Assembly (NCBI GenBank): GCA_028023455.1
Contig: JAQFVV010000205.1
Coordinates: forward strand, 310,001-374,000
DNA: 64,000 nucleotides
DNA from: Epiperipatus broadwayi
Lineage: Eukaryota; Onychophora; Udeonychophora; Euonychophora; Peripatidae
Direction: 5' to 3'
Shown: positions 54,630 through 64,000 of the stretch, one piece after another
Numbering within the stretch: the first letter of the stretch is position 1
Layout of the letters: each line of letters begins with the position of its first letter
Program-made: the position numbers and the translations under genes
Notes under the pieces: generated by a model
Databases searched by the model: none
What the model saw: the letters and a program-made list of their open reading frames with translations, nothing else
Told to the model about the DNA's origin: nothing

Positions 54630-57600
54630 AGTAATTCTGTGTTTTTATTATATATGAGAATGTGTGCATATTAGATTCCAACACTGTTTATTAAGTAAAT
54701 GAAATATTCTCAATCCAATGTACAAAATAAAAGTTTTTAAGAAAAAAGAACTGTGTTCCCTCTTTTACCTAACTTCATTTCTATAGGCAAATCTGAAGCA
54801 ATTAAAATAACAAAGAGCCATTTGAAAGATAGCGTTAAAAAGCAATATGATCAATTTAACATATTTATGCTGAAATGGTAAATCTGATTCAGATTTTCCG
54901 TTTCACAGTCTGACCCATCGAATCATTTATTTTACTAACGTTTGCTTTTTTTTAATTATTATTCTAAAAAAAACATTTTTTAACATTTTTTTTAACTATC
55001 CTGAATAAATCGCTAAAATTTATTTTGGACAGTGTTAATCATATATATAAATGTACTAACACACTAAGTTATTCCATTTATATTATTAAAAGGAAAAAAT
55101 TCAAATAATAAATTTTGAATTTTTTTAAATAGATTTCATATATATGTATATTCAAAATGTCTTATATTTTTTCTTTAAGAATCCAAGATGGCCTTTTCTG
55201 AAAGATTTGTATCTCAATAAGAAGTTTAAAATAAATGTTTAAATTAAAAACACTTAGAAATTACCAAAAATCCATTTACTTTGGAATTTCTATTCATTAA
55301 TTAGTAGAGATTCTACATCGTTATCTCAAAATAAAACTAACATAATATTTATATTGAAATCTATTGATCCTTATCGAGGTACAAGCTTTCTAAAATTAGA
55401 ACAAAAGCATGATTCCTATTGTTTTCTAAAGGAAAATCACCTCAGGCAGCAGAGAAATCATATACCATTAGAAAGGTATAAATAGTGGTTCGTTTTGAGA
55501 ATAGGAAGACAGAGATAGACAAACAGAAACAGACAAAAGAAAGAAAGAATTTAGAAGTCTCCATGCCATGATGATCGAGTAGTAAAAAGGGTAGATCACT
55601 GCCTGTCCCTTCCTGAGACCTGAAATTTTCTGTTATGCTGCTGTCCAAACCTGCCTTCAAAGAAGCCATTTGCAACCAATGTTCACCCGCAGAACTTATC
55701 CGGGGAACTCCAAGGTAAAATGCCGAAGAGCTTAAAATTTATACATTCATCAAGATGTTAGAAGCTACTATCGTTAGAATATAAATATAATTTCTTAAAA
55801 GCTAAAAAGAAGAATGTTTAAAGTTATTGTTTATTGAAAATCTTTTAGTTGATTCTTTAACCCTTTTCTTATAAATTATAATGTTTTTCATGACTCAAGC
55901 TCACCATAATTTTTAATATTTTTGATTAATTGAATATGAATTTTATTTGTTTTTTTTTTTTTATATTAATTTTTAGCCTGAGATTTCATGGTTTGATTTT
56001 TTTTTCGACAAACTTCACTCATGGGGACTCAAAGAGAGTAATTTGCTAAGAAAGCAAATTATGTTTACTAGGGGAAGGGAGTTTTTTTTAGCAAAGAATG
56101 ATTTAATTTTAAAATAAAATAAGTTGAGCTATGTTTATTTTCGTGAGCGAAGTTATGTCGAATATATATATTTCAAAATAAATCTACTATAATTTTTTTA
56201 AATAGTTTTATGATAGATTTCCCAGGATGGGATTCTATAATTTTAGATCTCTTTAAATTTAAAACAGAATAAAATATGCTATAGATTTTTGACCTAGTAA
56301 CAGCGCTGCTGGATAGTGTCAATAAAGTATCATGTCTTTTATTTAAGTTAGAAAAGAGGGAAAGGGGATTTATTCGAGAAGTAAATTTCCTCATTCTATA
56401 TGTTTGGTTTTTGTAGGTTAAACATTTACATAAAGTAGTTGTTTGTGTGGGTTGATCTCTATGTAGTATTAGATTATTTAAGGCTATATAATTATAATTC
56501 ATTCATATTTAATGATTATAATAGCTCAGGTTAATAAAGAATGCTTGGAGTATCATGGACAGACCTAAAACGGTCATTCATTTGGTGTTTCGGAGTTAGC
56601 TTCCAGTTTCGCATACGTCTGTGAATCGGATAGTGTGGGTGAGATAGAGTGGGTTTGCCGGCATGGTACCCGTACATGTGGGCATGTTGACTCTCCATAA
56701 GTCCTATCTCCTATCGGTATACGGATGCAACATGCAGATGTATCAATTTCCCTTTTTATTCTTTGTTGGAATAGGTATGCGAGTGTCCATAATCCGGCTC
56801 ATATGTTCCTACCTATGTTTCGTCTCTCCTTTGCATTTGCATATTTATTAACCCGACATTGTTTTGCTTTAGTTTTGCCTATCTAATACATAAGCCATAG
56901 AGAAATGATTCTACCTAAGGATCTTTGACCTGAGTAATCAACTCTTTTTTTTTTTCAAAATTAGTTAAAATCGTTTAATTTTAGCTAATTCACATTATAG
57001 CTCTTATAAAGTAAGATTTTAGTTGTAAGTCCAACTAAAGTGGCTTGTTTGCTTGATAATTAACTGATCTATTTTTTATATAACAGCTTACAGTTTTAAT
57101 CACTGTAAAGTTAGTTATAAGCTATTCCAGCAAGGTCCACTAATGTCATAAAACATTAGTTATTTGAAATCTAAATTATTATTTTTATAAAGAGAAATAA
57201 AATCAATTTTTTTCTATGTTAGTAGAGTAAGATGTCGAGTCAGTCTTATTGGAATTGTGTAGTTGATATCCGTTTTTAATGTAAATGGTTTTTTTTTAAA
57301 TCTTTCGTAAAGAAGTAAAAATATTTATTCTTTATATATGTCAGTTAGGCAGATGTTTAGACCTGCTGCTATATTATAAGTTTGTACTAAATGTGCACGG
57401 ATAATTTTAAAATCCATTATCATTTAAGTTTAAAATCTTTTTGGCAATAAATGTAAACCAAATAAATGTGTACAAAACAAATGAAATGTTAACCGCTAAT
57501 ATAAATTTGTCATGAGCTTGTATAATCATAAAAGTTAATTTAAAGATTGTGTTTTTGTTTGTAAAGAGGTTGAGTTAAATATTAATGTAAAATACATAAT

Positions 57601-58800
57601 GATTTTTAAATATATATATATAACTAAAACAAAACTTCTAGTGTTCCTCTAATCATTTTTATTTATTTTTATTTTAAATAATCTTTGATTTTAAATGTAT
57701 CCATAAATCAATCACCCAAGTTCTCATTAAAATATAATAAAATTTGAATCTCATGCTTTAAGACTCAATGTTATCATCGAGAAAAGTTATTGATTAGATC
57801 TTTGACCTGGTGATATAGGTAAATAGGGCAGAATCCACGATGTACCTGACTTATATATCTTGTACATGGATGGATTTGAGGTACTTTACCTGTATTCTGG
57901 GTCTTGTTGGATCGATGTGCATTTTTGACCGGTACAATGCTTTCTTTCCAAAGTGCTTCAGATTTGCCTATATAAATGAATTTAGATAAAAGAGATAAGA
58001 TGGTCTATTCTTTTCCCTTAAAAAATTATCTGCTTTGGATTGAGAGTATTTTATTTACATAATAAATCAGAGTTTGATGTTAAACATATATTAACTGCTA
58101 GAAAAAGTTTATATATGTGTGTGTGTGTGATATATGTAGCATGTCAGTTATCTCTCATGTTCTTTTCTTTGGACCACTTTTGCAAGCACTAGAAATCATA
58201 TATATATATATATATTACTGTTTATTTCTATTTTATCTCTTTCTTTGTGAACATTATATTTGTTACTATTGCTTCATTTTATTTATTTTATGACTCCTCA
58301 TTTGTATTGCCATTTCCCTTTTCCATGTGGTCTACAATACATCTGAATAACTTTAAGATAAATAAGTTTTTTTCTTTGTAGCTCTTCAGTACCAGAGGGA
58401 AGAGAACATTACAACTTTGTGATTTTTTAAAACCTATCTCAGATTCTTTCTTTTTTTTTTTTTTAGTATTTCCTTTATTTAAAAATGAATATCCTCTTAC
58501 TAAAGACTGAATTTTATATTTTTAAATCAATCGTGTTTTCCTATTAAAAAGATTTTCAGACACAATTCTGGCCATCAGAGAATTAATAAGTGGCAAATAA
58601 AAACCAACAACATATATATGTATAGTTGGACAAAATAATTAAAACTCCATATGATAATTTTTACTAATATTAAAATTTATGTATATTCAAAGTTATAATT
58701 GACATAATTGACATTATGTGTTGGATTATTTCCATCATCTAATATTAATTGTTAAAATGTTTTTAAAAAGGCTAAACTTTATTCAAATTTTATTTAAACT
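54630..58800. other. 4.2 kb without a recognised gene
   Basis: Two segments stand out as less AT-rich: 55440-55720 and 56560-56840. The first holds a 77-codon minus-strand frame (MASLKAGLDSSITENFRSQE...) with no family I recognise. The second, around GGTACCCGTACATGTGGGCA, has no convincing frame. Either could be an exon or a repeat of higher GC. TA tracts lie near 57614 and 58198, and a short GT tract near 58117. Confidence 0.35.
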
Positions 58801-58814
58801 TTCCAAATACATGA

Positions 58815-58953
58815 CGATTGCCAACCACAGGACCCCCTTGTTTGCAGAGAACGATACGACTTAAAAAGAAAAGTGAAAGAGGCTTGCTTTATTGCTAGGG
58901 ACAATCATACCATCAACAGAAAAGACACGCGCTACAATATATCCAAGAAATGA
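58815..58953 (+). pseudogene. PLE-type C-terminal tail, second copy
   Basis: Plus-strand frame: DDCQPQDPLVCRERYDLKR, KVKEACFIA, RDNHTINRKDTRYNISKK and a stop. It shares KVKEACFIA and INRKD with 12897-13050 and the same kind of downstream non-coding sequence (CCTTGAAAGTGCTCAACCAC here, CTTCTGAAAGTGCTAAGC there). The two copies are the 3' ends of one PLE-like family distinct from the GIY-YIG copies at 26 and 44 kb. Confidence 0.45.
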
Positions 58954-59059
58954 AGACATAAAGTCATTTGCATAAATTTGCATTGCAATTAACTCGTTTC
59001 ATTCATTACAATATAGCTGTAACTATGAGGGCCACGTCCCTTGAAAGTGCTCAACCACA

Positions 59060-59970
59060 CTTATACATATTTATTTTGTATTATTTTTGTATTATAATAT
59101 ATAAAGAATTTAGAAAAATTCAGCTTTGTGTGTGTATGCGTCTTTAGCGCAAATCATATTTATTTATATATAAAAAAGTTTTGGGTAAAACTATTCTCCT
59201 CTCTTCTTTAAGTATTGTTGATCTGGCCAGTGATAGTACTATTAAGCAAATAGAACTTGGGATCTTTAGAATTTTGTAAATATTAAATTTAAGATGACAT
59301 CCTAACCAACAATCTATTCTGTCAAAGGCAACATCTATGAGGGTCCTCTTGAGTTCCATAGGCAAATGATTGAACCAAATGGTGATATCAAACATTGATC
59401 TCTCAATCTTGGAAACCAGTGTTCCAAGTGATTTATTATAATGAGGTATGAGATTCATATTAATGCTAAGCCAAAGAGATAAAATTATTAAGAGAAAGAG
59501 GACTAAAAATTTACATCTTAAATCTTCAATGATAGTACACTGAACTTAAATTTATAAGATTGTTTTAATATTAATGTAAAATGAAAGTAAGTTTTAAATA
59601 TATATTTAAAAAGATTAATACCTATGGAGTTTTAAAAATAAATAAATACTTTTATTAATACATTTTCTTCAACTTTTATAAATATAAGCTTCACCTGATT
59701 GTGTTTAGAATTCTCAATGAATCATTGAAATATACTTGAATCCGATTCCTACTGTGCATAGATTAAAATTGATACAAGAAAGTGGATGTTACTCGTAACT
59801 TGCTAAAGATTGTAAACACGACTGCTCATATTTTTATTTGCGAAAGTTGAAGAAAATTGATTTTTTACTTTCTAATGCACTTTCTTAAAATTTATATATA
59901 TATATTTATTAAAATTACAATTTCAGTATTTCAACTATTTTCATTCTAACTAAAAGATCTAAAAATAATT
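59060..59970. other. AT-rich stretch; one unassigned ORF
   Basis: A minus-strand frame of 104 codons (59144-59458) has fairly balanced composition (RSMFDITIWFNHLPMELKRT, FDRIDCWLGCHL) but no domain I recognise. It may be transposon debris or an exon; I have no support for either. Confidence 0.3.
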
Positions 59971-59976
59971 TACCCT

Positions 59977-60382
59977 TCTCACAATGCTTTATATAATTCA
60001 TGACAGTTTCGATTGACTAGGCATCTTCAGATTTAAAATATTTTTTTAAAATTATCTAATGCACAAACTTAAAATAACTTCGATATATATACACATAATT
60101 ATCATTATTAAAAATATTCCAAACACATAATATATTTATTTTTAAAAATTCTATTTCACTTGATATATTTAGGATATTTGTAAATAATAAATTTGTTGAG
60201 ATTAAATATATTTAGGATATTTGTAATTAATGATAGTTATAAGTGTGTATATACATTAGATGAAATTATTGTATGTTAGTGTTAATAATTGTTATATCAT
60301 TATTTTTTGAGATCTGAGGAAGACTATTATATAGTCAAAACTGTCATACATTAAATAAAGCATTGCATTGTGAAAAGTGTGA
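59977..60382. mobile_element. Inverted pair of PLE ends with hammerhead relics
   Basis: The left end (59977-60041, minus) and right end (60309-60382, plus) are inverted copies. The plus copy reads CTGAGGA (60314-60320), GACTAT-TAT-ATAGTC (a perfect 6-bp stem II), AAAA, CTG, TC. The minus copy reads CTGAAGA, a broken stem, GAAA, CTG, TC. Each has one good core box and one damaged one; together they imply an ancestral CTGAAGA...GAAACTGTC hammerhead. Both then continue ATAAAGCATTG. Confidence 0.6.
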
Positions 60383-60384
60383 TT

Positions 60385-61120
60385 TATTTGTAAATATTTA
60401 ACAGACGCAATGAAATGTGAGTGGAAGAAGTTTTGGACATCTTGGATTGATCAATTATCTAGTTAATAGTTTATAGGATACTGTAACTTGTTAAGTAATA
60501 TTAAATTCTCTACTGAAAAATAGATAGAGAGAATCGTACAATAACTAAGAAGAAATATCATTTTATTAGTGTCTAAACAGAATTGATTCCAACTATATAC
60601 AGTTTGTGTACTGGATGTCTTAAAATTTATTACTAAATCTAATAAAAAGATGATAATGTAAAAGACTCTGAAGAGTGGCAAGGAATGGCAGATTACACTG
60701 ATGATGATCAAAAATTACTTATCTGCCCTTAGGCAGAATATAACTAAACTTTTATAAGCTTTGGTATAGTGATTTAGTAATAGTAAATTACTCAGGAAGC
60801 ATCCCTGAATATCCTGTGATGCGGTAAAAGACAAGCAAACATTGGATCCAATGTTCATGGATCACATCCCAAGTCTTTCATTTCCAGTGTTTGATCTTTT
60901 TGAATTCCCGAGGCATTAAACAATTTGATTGAAAGTAATCATTCTTTTATTAACAATTTTTTAAAACATTGGCATTTATTATTTTATTTTTATCATCGTT
61001 TTCCTCAGATAGCACTCAAGTAATGATCTATATGGTTTGGTGCAGTGAGAGAGTGTCATGCTCTGGAGCATAAAGTCTTTGAATTGATTCCAGTTCTGGC
61101 ATTTTTGATGCTCCAACTTT
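60385..61120. other. AT-rich stretch without a gene
   Basis: Nothing recognised apart from chance open frames. Confidence 0.4.
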
Positions 61121-61124
61121 TCAA

Positions 61125-61500
61125 CAAAGCATCATTATTTTAACCATTATTGATCCACTGCAGGTTGAAAATCTTTCCCAGTTCAATTCATTTTCTCCAA
61201 TTTTTCGTTTCTCTTCTCCACATCACATCAGCACATTTTTTATCTTTTGGAATTCAATTCAACTGTTCATCTATTATCATCTCTTCTAACAATATGTCCA
61301 TCCCATCTCCAATCTCTTAATTTTTTCAATGATACCAGTAATATCTGTTTGTTCTCTCAACCATGTATTTCATTTTTGATCTCTTGTTACTCCTACCACA
61401 TATCTCTCCATACTTCAGTGAGTGGTCTGAAGTCTATGTATTGCTGTTCTATTAAGGGTCCACGCCTGAAATCCTTAAGCAAGAACTGGAAACACACATT
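61125..61500 (-). pseudogene. RTE-like LINE 3'-end fragment
   Basis: Minus-strand C-terminal LINE remnant. It covers segments equivalent to FRRGPLIEQQYIDFRPL (61430-61470), MERYVVGVTRDQK, WLREQTDITGIIEKI, RLEMGWTYC and, after a gap, a GRDFQPAVDQ-type end near 61150-61180 followed by a stop. It lacks the IPRDCKRPRGRP segment (internal deletion near 61240). The plus-strand open frame here is its shadow. Confidence 0.65.
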
Positions 61501-61776
61501 TATTTAAAAACTCTTTTCAAACACATGGAATATTTTCTTTTATTTTTAAAATATTTCTACCAAAAAGCACTCCAACCAAGTTCTTATAAACTATCGAGCA
61601 ATAAAACCATTTGATTATACAATTAGACCTATATCCCTACTTTAACCCTTTTTAAAGGCCTTAATTCACCATTATCCCCTTCTCCCGAATTATATATAAT
61701 AATAAACAGCCATTCGTAAACGAGTATGGTCATTCCAGTCCCCAAAAGAAAAGAAATAAAGGGAAGTGGGGAGGTT

Positions 61777-61798
61777 GAGAGAGAGAGAGAGAGAGAGA
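61777..61798. repeat. (GA)n microsatellite
   Basis: About 11 GA units. Confidence 0.95.
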
Positions 61799-62524
61799 AC
61801 TACTTTAGAAATGATTTTTGCGATGACTGTATAAATCAATTGTGAACTATAAATGCGTCATATATAGACTATTCTAGTCCACTTTTCTATTTAGTTGATA
61901 TTTTACATAGTGTCAAATTTCTTCAGTAGAAAATTTCTGAAATATTTCAATATCATATTAAGTTGTAGCTATATATATATAATATTCAACCACACATATA
62001 CATAGGGGCAAATATTTTTTGATAAAAATTGCCACAGGCTTTATGCAACCCCTGTCGTGTTATATGAAGTTGTCATATAATACGATACGATTACTTTGAA
62101 CAAAAACTGACATATGAGCAATAATCTAATCAGCTTCCTTTAAAACCTTACGACCAGGTCAAACGCTTTAAACCCAAGATTACACGATTGATTACGTAAT
62201 ATGAATTTAGATTATTAATTATTCCAATTCTGAACAATCTATTTCATAAGGAAGAAAACAGATACTTTCTGAAATGTACACTTCATAAAGTTAATCTTTT
62301 CATAAAGTTTATATTTTGATCCCACTTGTCACGCATAATTAATTCTGGTTTAAAATTTTTAAATATAAAAAATATAACGTATTAAAAAAAAAGAAAGACA
62401 AAATCAATTTAAGATAAACTTCCAAACACGCAAATAAATTCCAATTTAGAAAAATCAGTCAAAACATAACCTTTGGCGTTATTCTAGTCGAGTGATGTTT
62501 TAAGTGGTTTTATTTTAATCTATT

Positions 62525-62850
62525 GTAATATAAAGGGTATATGAACACAGACTTTCACACGACCCACCACTCTGCACACTATCTCATAACACTGATACAC
62601 TTGACCATATATGTGTTGAAAAGATAAATAATCACCAATATATGTATTTCATGCTAAACCAGCAATCATGTTGGTCCAGATTACCATCTCCACACATATA
62701 TGCTATAAGTGCTCAGATATATATTAAGATAGCCAAACTTCATATTTTAATGGACAGTCTTCAATCTACTCCACACTCCAACTCCTCAACCGTCCATCCA
62801 ATTGAAAATCTGATGATGGAATGCTCAAAGGCCACCCTGAGGCCGAAATT
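62525..62850 (-). mobile_element. Partial copy of the 471-bp hammerhead unit
   Basis: Matches units of the 9976-11556 element from GGGTAT(A)TGA(A/G)CACAGAC through ATCTGATGATGGAATGCTCA and then stops. Its ribozyme (62635-62674, minus) has a 2-base deletion turning CCAACTGATGA into CCAACATGA, which removes the core, so it is inactive. The rest of the unit is missing. Confidence 0.8.
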
Positions 62851-62974
62851 CTATTGTGCATTTTACTTGCTTTGCATTTTAAATAACTTTTTATTTTTAT
62901 TTTGCTTACTTAAGCATATTTATTTTTTAAGCGTGTTTATCACACATCTTTTTCATATGTTTATTTACAATTAC

Positions 62975-63475
62975 ATTTCATCACAAGGTGTTAAAAGTGG
63001 ATAGAAACCAGGTCCTACCTTGTGTAAAAGGGTGTAGTGAAAATTACACTACAGAAATACTATTCATTATTGGATAATCTCTAGTCTAATAAATGATTAA
63101 TAAAAATTATGAATATATTACTATTAAATTATTTGTTTCAAAGTTGTAAGGGCAGCATGTTTGACACTTTTCAATTGAACTGTAGCACTCTGCTGTCTAT
63201 ATATACTGAAAGATGACAAAGCTATGTGTAAGATATTGAGGTCTGGGCCAACTGATGAGTGCTTATTCAGCATGAAATGTACATCTTGGGGATCAAATAT
63301 CTTTTTCACATGTCTTTGGTCATATGTTTATAATTACACCCCTCCACAAAGTGCTAAAAGTGGATAGAAACCAGTCCCTACTTTGTGTAAGAGGGTGTAG
63401 TGACAATTGCATTACAGAAATATTATTAATTATTGAATAATCTCTAGTCTAATAAATAAATAAATCCATTTACTT
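62975..63475. repeat. Direct repeat of a ~130-bp block flanking a hammerhead
   Basis: Block 1 (about 62984-63115) and block 2 (about 63346-63470) both read TAAAAGTGGATAGAAACCAG, then TTGTGTAA(A/G)AGGGTGTAGTG and ATAATCTCTAGTCTAATAAA. They are about 360 bp apart, and the ribozyme at 63248-63289 lies between them, so this may be a diverged relative of the 471-bp element with a shorter unit. Confidence 0.7.
63248..63289 (+). ncRNA. Hammerhead ribozyme F, type I, diverged family member
   Basis: CCAA (63248-63251), CTGATGA (63252-63258), stem II GTGCT/AGCAT (closed by G-U) with a five-base loop, GAAA (63274-63277), TGTACA palindrome (63278-63283), TC (63284-63285), TTGG (63286-63289). The outer stem I pairs GGTC (63240-63243) with GATC (63291-63294) across a 4-base/1-base internal loop, the same geometry as copies A-D but with different bases. 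Every element is intact; of all copies its stem II is the best closed. Confidence 0.88.
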
Positions 63476-63573
63476 CTGTTTCTAATCACGACTCAATCCT
63501 TTTTTCTTTTCAAAAATATACAGTACATATAGCCATATAATTCTATAATTAAAAATCACTTCTTTTCTTGTCA

Positions 63574-63680
63574 AAAACTTTATTTGATGTATATATATAT
63601 ATATCCACTTATTTCCAACGTTTCGACTATCTTTACTCTATAGTCATTTTCAAGGATCTAGAAAAAACATTACATTATAA
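63574..63680 (-). mobile_element. PLE end with decayed hammerhead
   Basis: Minus strand: ATCC, TTGAAAA (CTGAAGA expected), TGACTAT/ATAGTC-type stem, GAAA, CG, TT, GGAAAT. CC pairs with GG to start stem I. The second box, the two-base CG stem III and the cleavage dinucleotide fit a PLE-type hammerhead; the first box has two changes, including the essential G. It sits next to a TATATA tract (63588-63606). The last ~300 bp of the window hold only A-rich sequence. Confidence 0.5.
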
Positions 63681-64000
63681 ACAAACTTCACATAATAAAA
63701 ACAAAAATAATCAAAAACAATATAAAGCATATAAACCCCATAAAATTTAAAAATAAATAAAATACATTAAAATCAATTAAATTAAAAACACAAAACATAC
63801 ACCACACTTACTTGACTCCCTTCTCAAAAAACTTTCCCTTTTTACATTTTTTTATCCAAAAAACCAATTGTTACAATAAAAAAACTTATTTCCTTTTTCT
63901 TTCTTATATACTTCAAAAATGAATTTATTTCCAAAAAATTCTTTATCCATGTCTTATCCAATTCTATTTAAACAGGTTTATATCTTTTTATATATAAACT

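Noticed and set aside
55442-55675. 77-codon minus-strand frame as a first exon
   Set aside because: Composition is better than background but I see no domain, no splice evidence I can defend and no neighbouring exon.

Overview
The window is eukaryotic, repeat-dominated, very AT-rich DNA (roughly three quarters A+T by eye), most likely from an invertebrate animal. The evidence is the mix of relics: RTE-like non-LTR retrotransposons, GIY-YIG Penelope-like elements (PLEs), a hAT DNA transposon, tRNA-derived SINEs with long target-site duplications, and a Ty3/gypsy-type LTR element. I cannot name the species. I found no host protein gene I can defend, no rRNA gene and no functional tRNA gene. Almost every open reading frame over 60 codons is either a transposon remnant or chance in AT-rich DNA. 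A 500-N assembly gap lies at 38853-39352.

Layout. 1-3.1 kb: a short tandem repeat, then a decayed hAT transposon (972-3118) with imperfect inverted ends and an imperfect 8-bp target duplication; a ribozyme-bearing inverted-repeat element sits inside it. 5.0-5.7 kb: five-unit tandem repeat. 6.2-9.1 kb: three RTE-like LINE remnants. 9.96-11.57 kb: a 1.58-kb insertion made of two direct and two inverted copies of a 471-bp unit, each with a type I hammerhead ribozyme, flanked by a 12-bp duplication. 12.9-14.4 kb: PLE tail and gag-like/pol-like debris. 15.7-16.8 kb: two more hammerhead relics and a six-unit tandem repeat. 18-28 kb: LINE scraps, a SINE, a 63-bp-arm hairpin, and a palindromic pair of PLE GIY-YIG genes (26.2-27.3 kb). 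29.3-30.0 kb: inverted PLE ends. 30.7-38.9 kb: a young LTR retrotransposon on the minus strand with very long LTRs, a tRNA-Lys-like primer site, one intact gag ORF and no pol. 43.8-45.1 kb: inverted PLE pair. 45.1-46.0 and 52.0-52.8 kb: two copies of an unclassified ~0.9-kb repeat. 47.9 kb: second SINE of the same family. 52.9-54.6 kb: the best PLE, with RT and GIY-YIG domains and a hammerhead at its 3' end. 58.8-64 kb: PLE tails and ends, a LINE scrap, and two more members of the 471-bp ribozyme family.

The main result is a set of self-cleaving hammerhead ribozymes. Eight have an intact CUGAnGA...GAAA core with pairing stem I or the expected spacing, and several more are decayed. They fall into at least three sequence families. 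They sit in PLE ends and in a retrozyme-like 471-nt repeat whose two ribozymes per strand would release a unit-length RNA suited to circularisation. Stem I pairing is kept between diverged copies by compensating changes. A second theme is that ribozyme and PLE copies repeatedly occur as inverted pairs. A third is the gag-only LTR element, which must borrow its reverse transcriptase.
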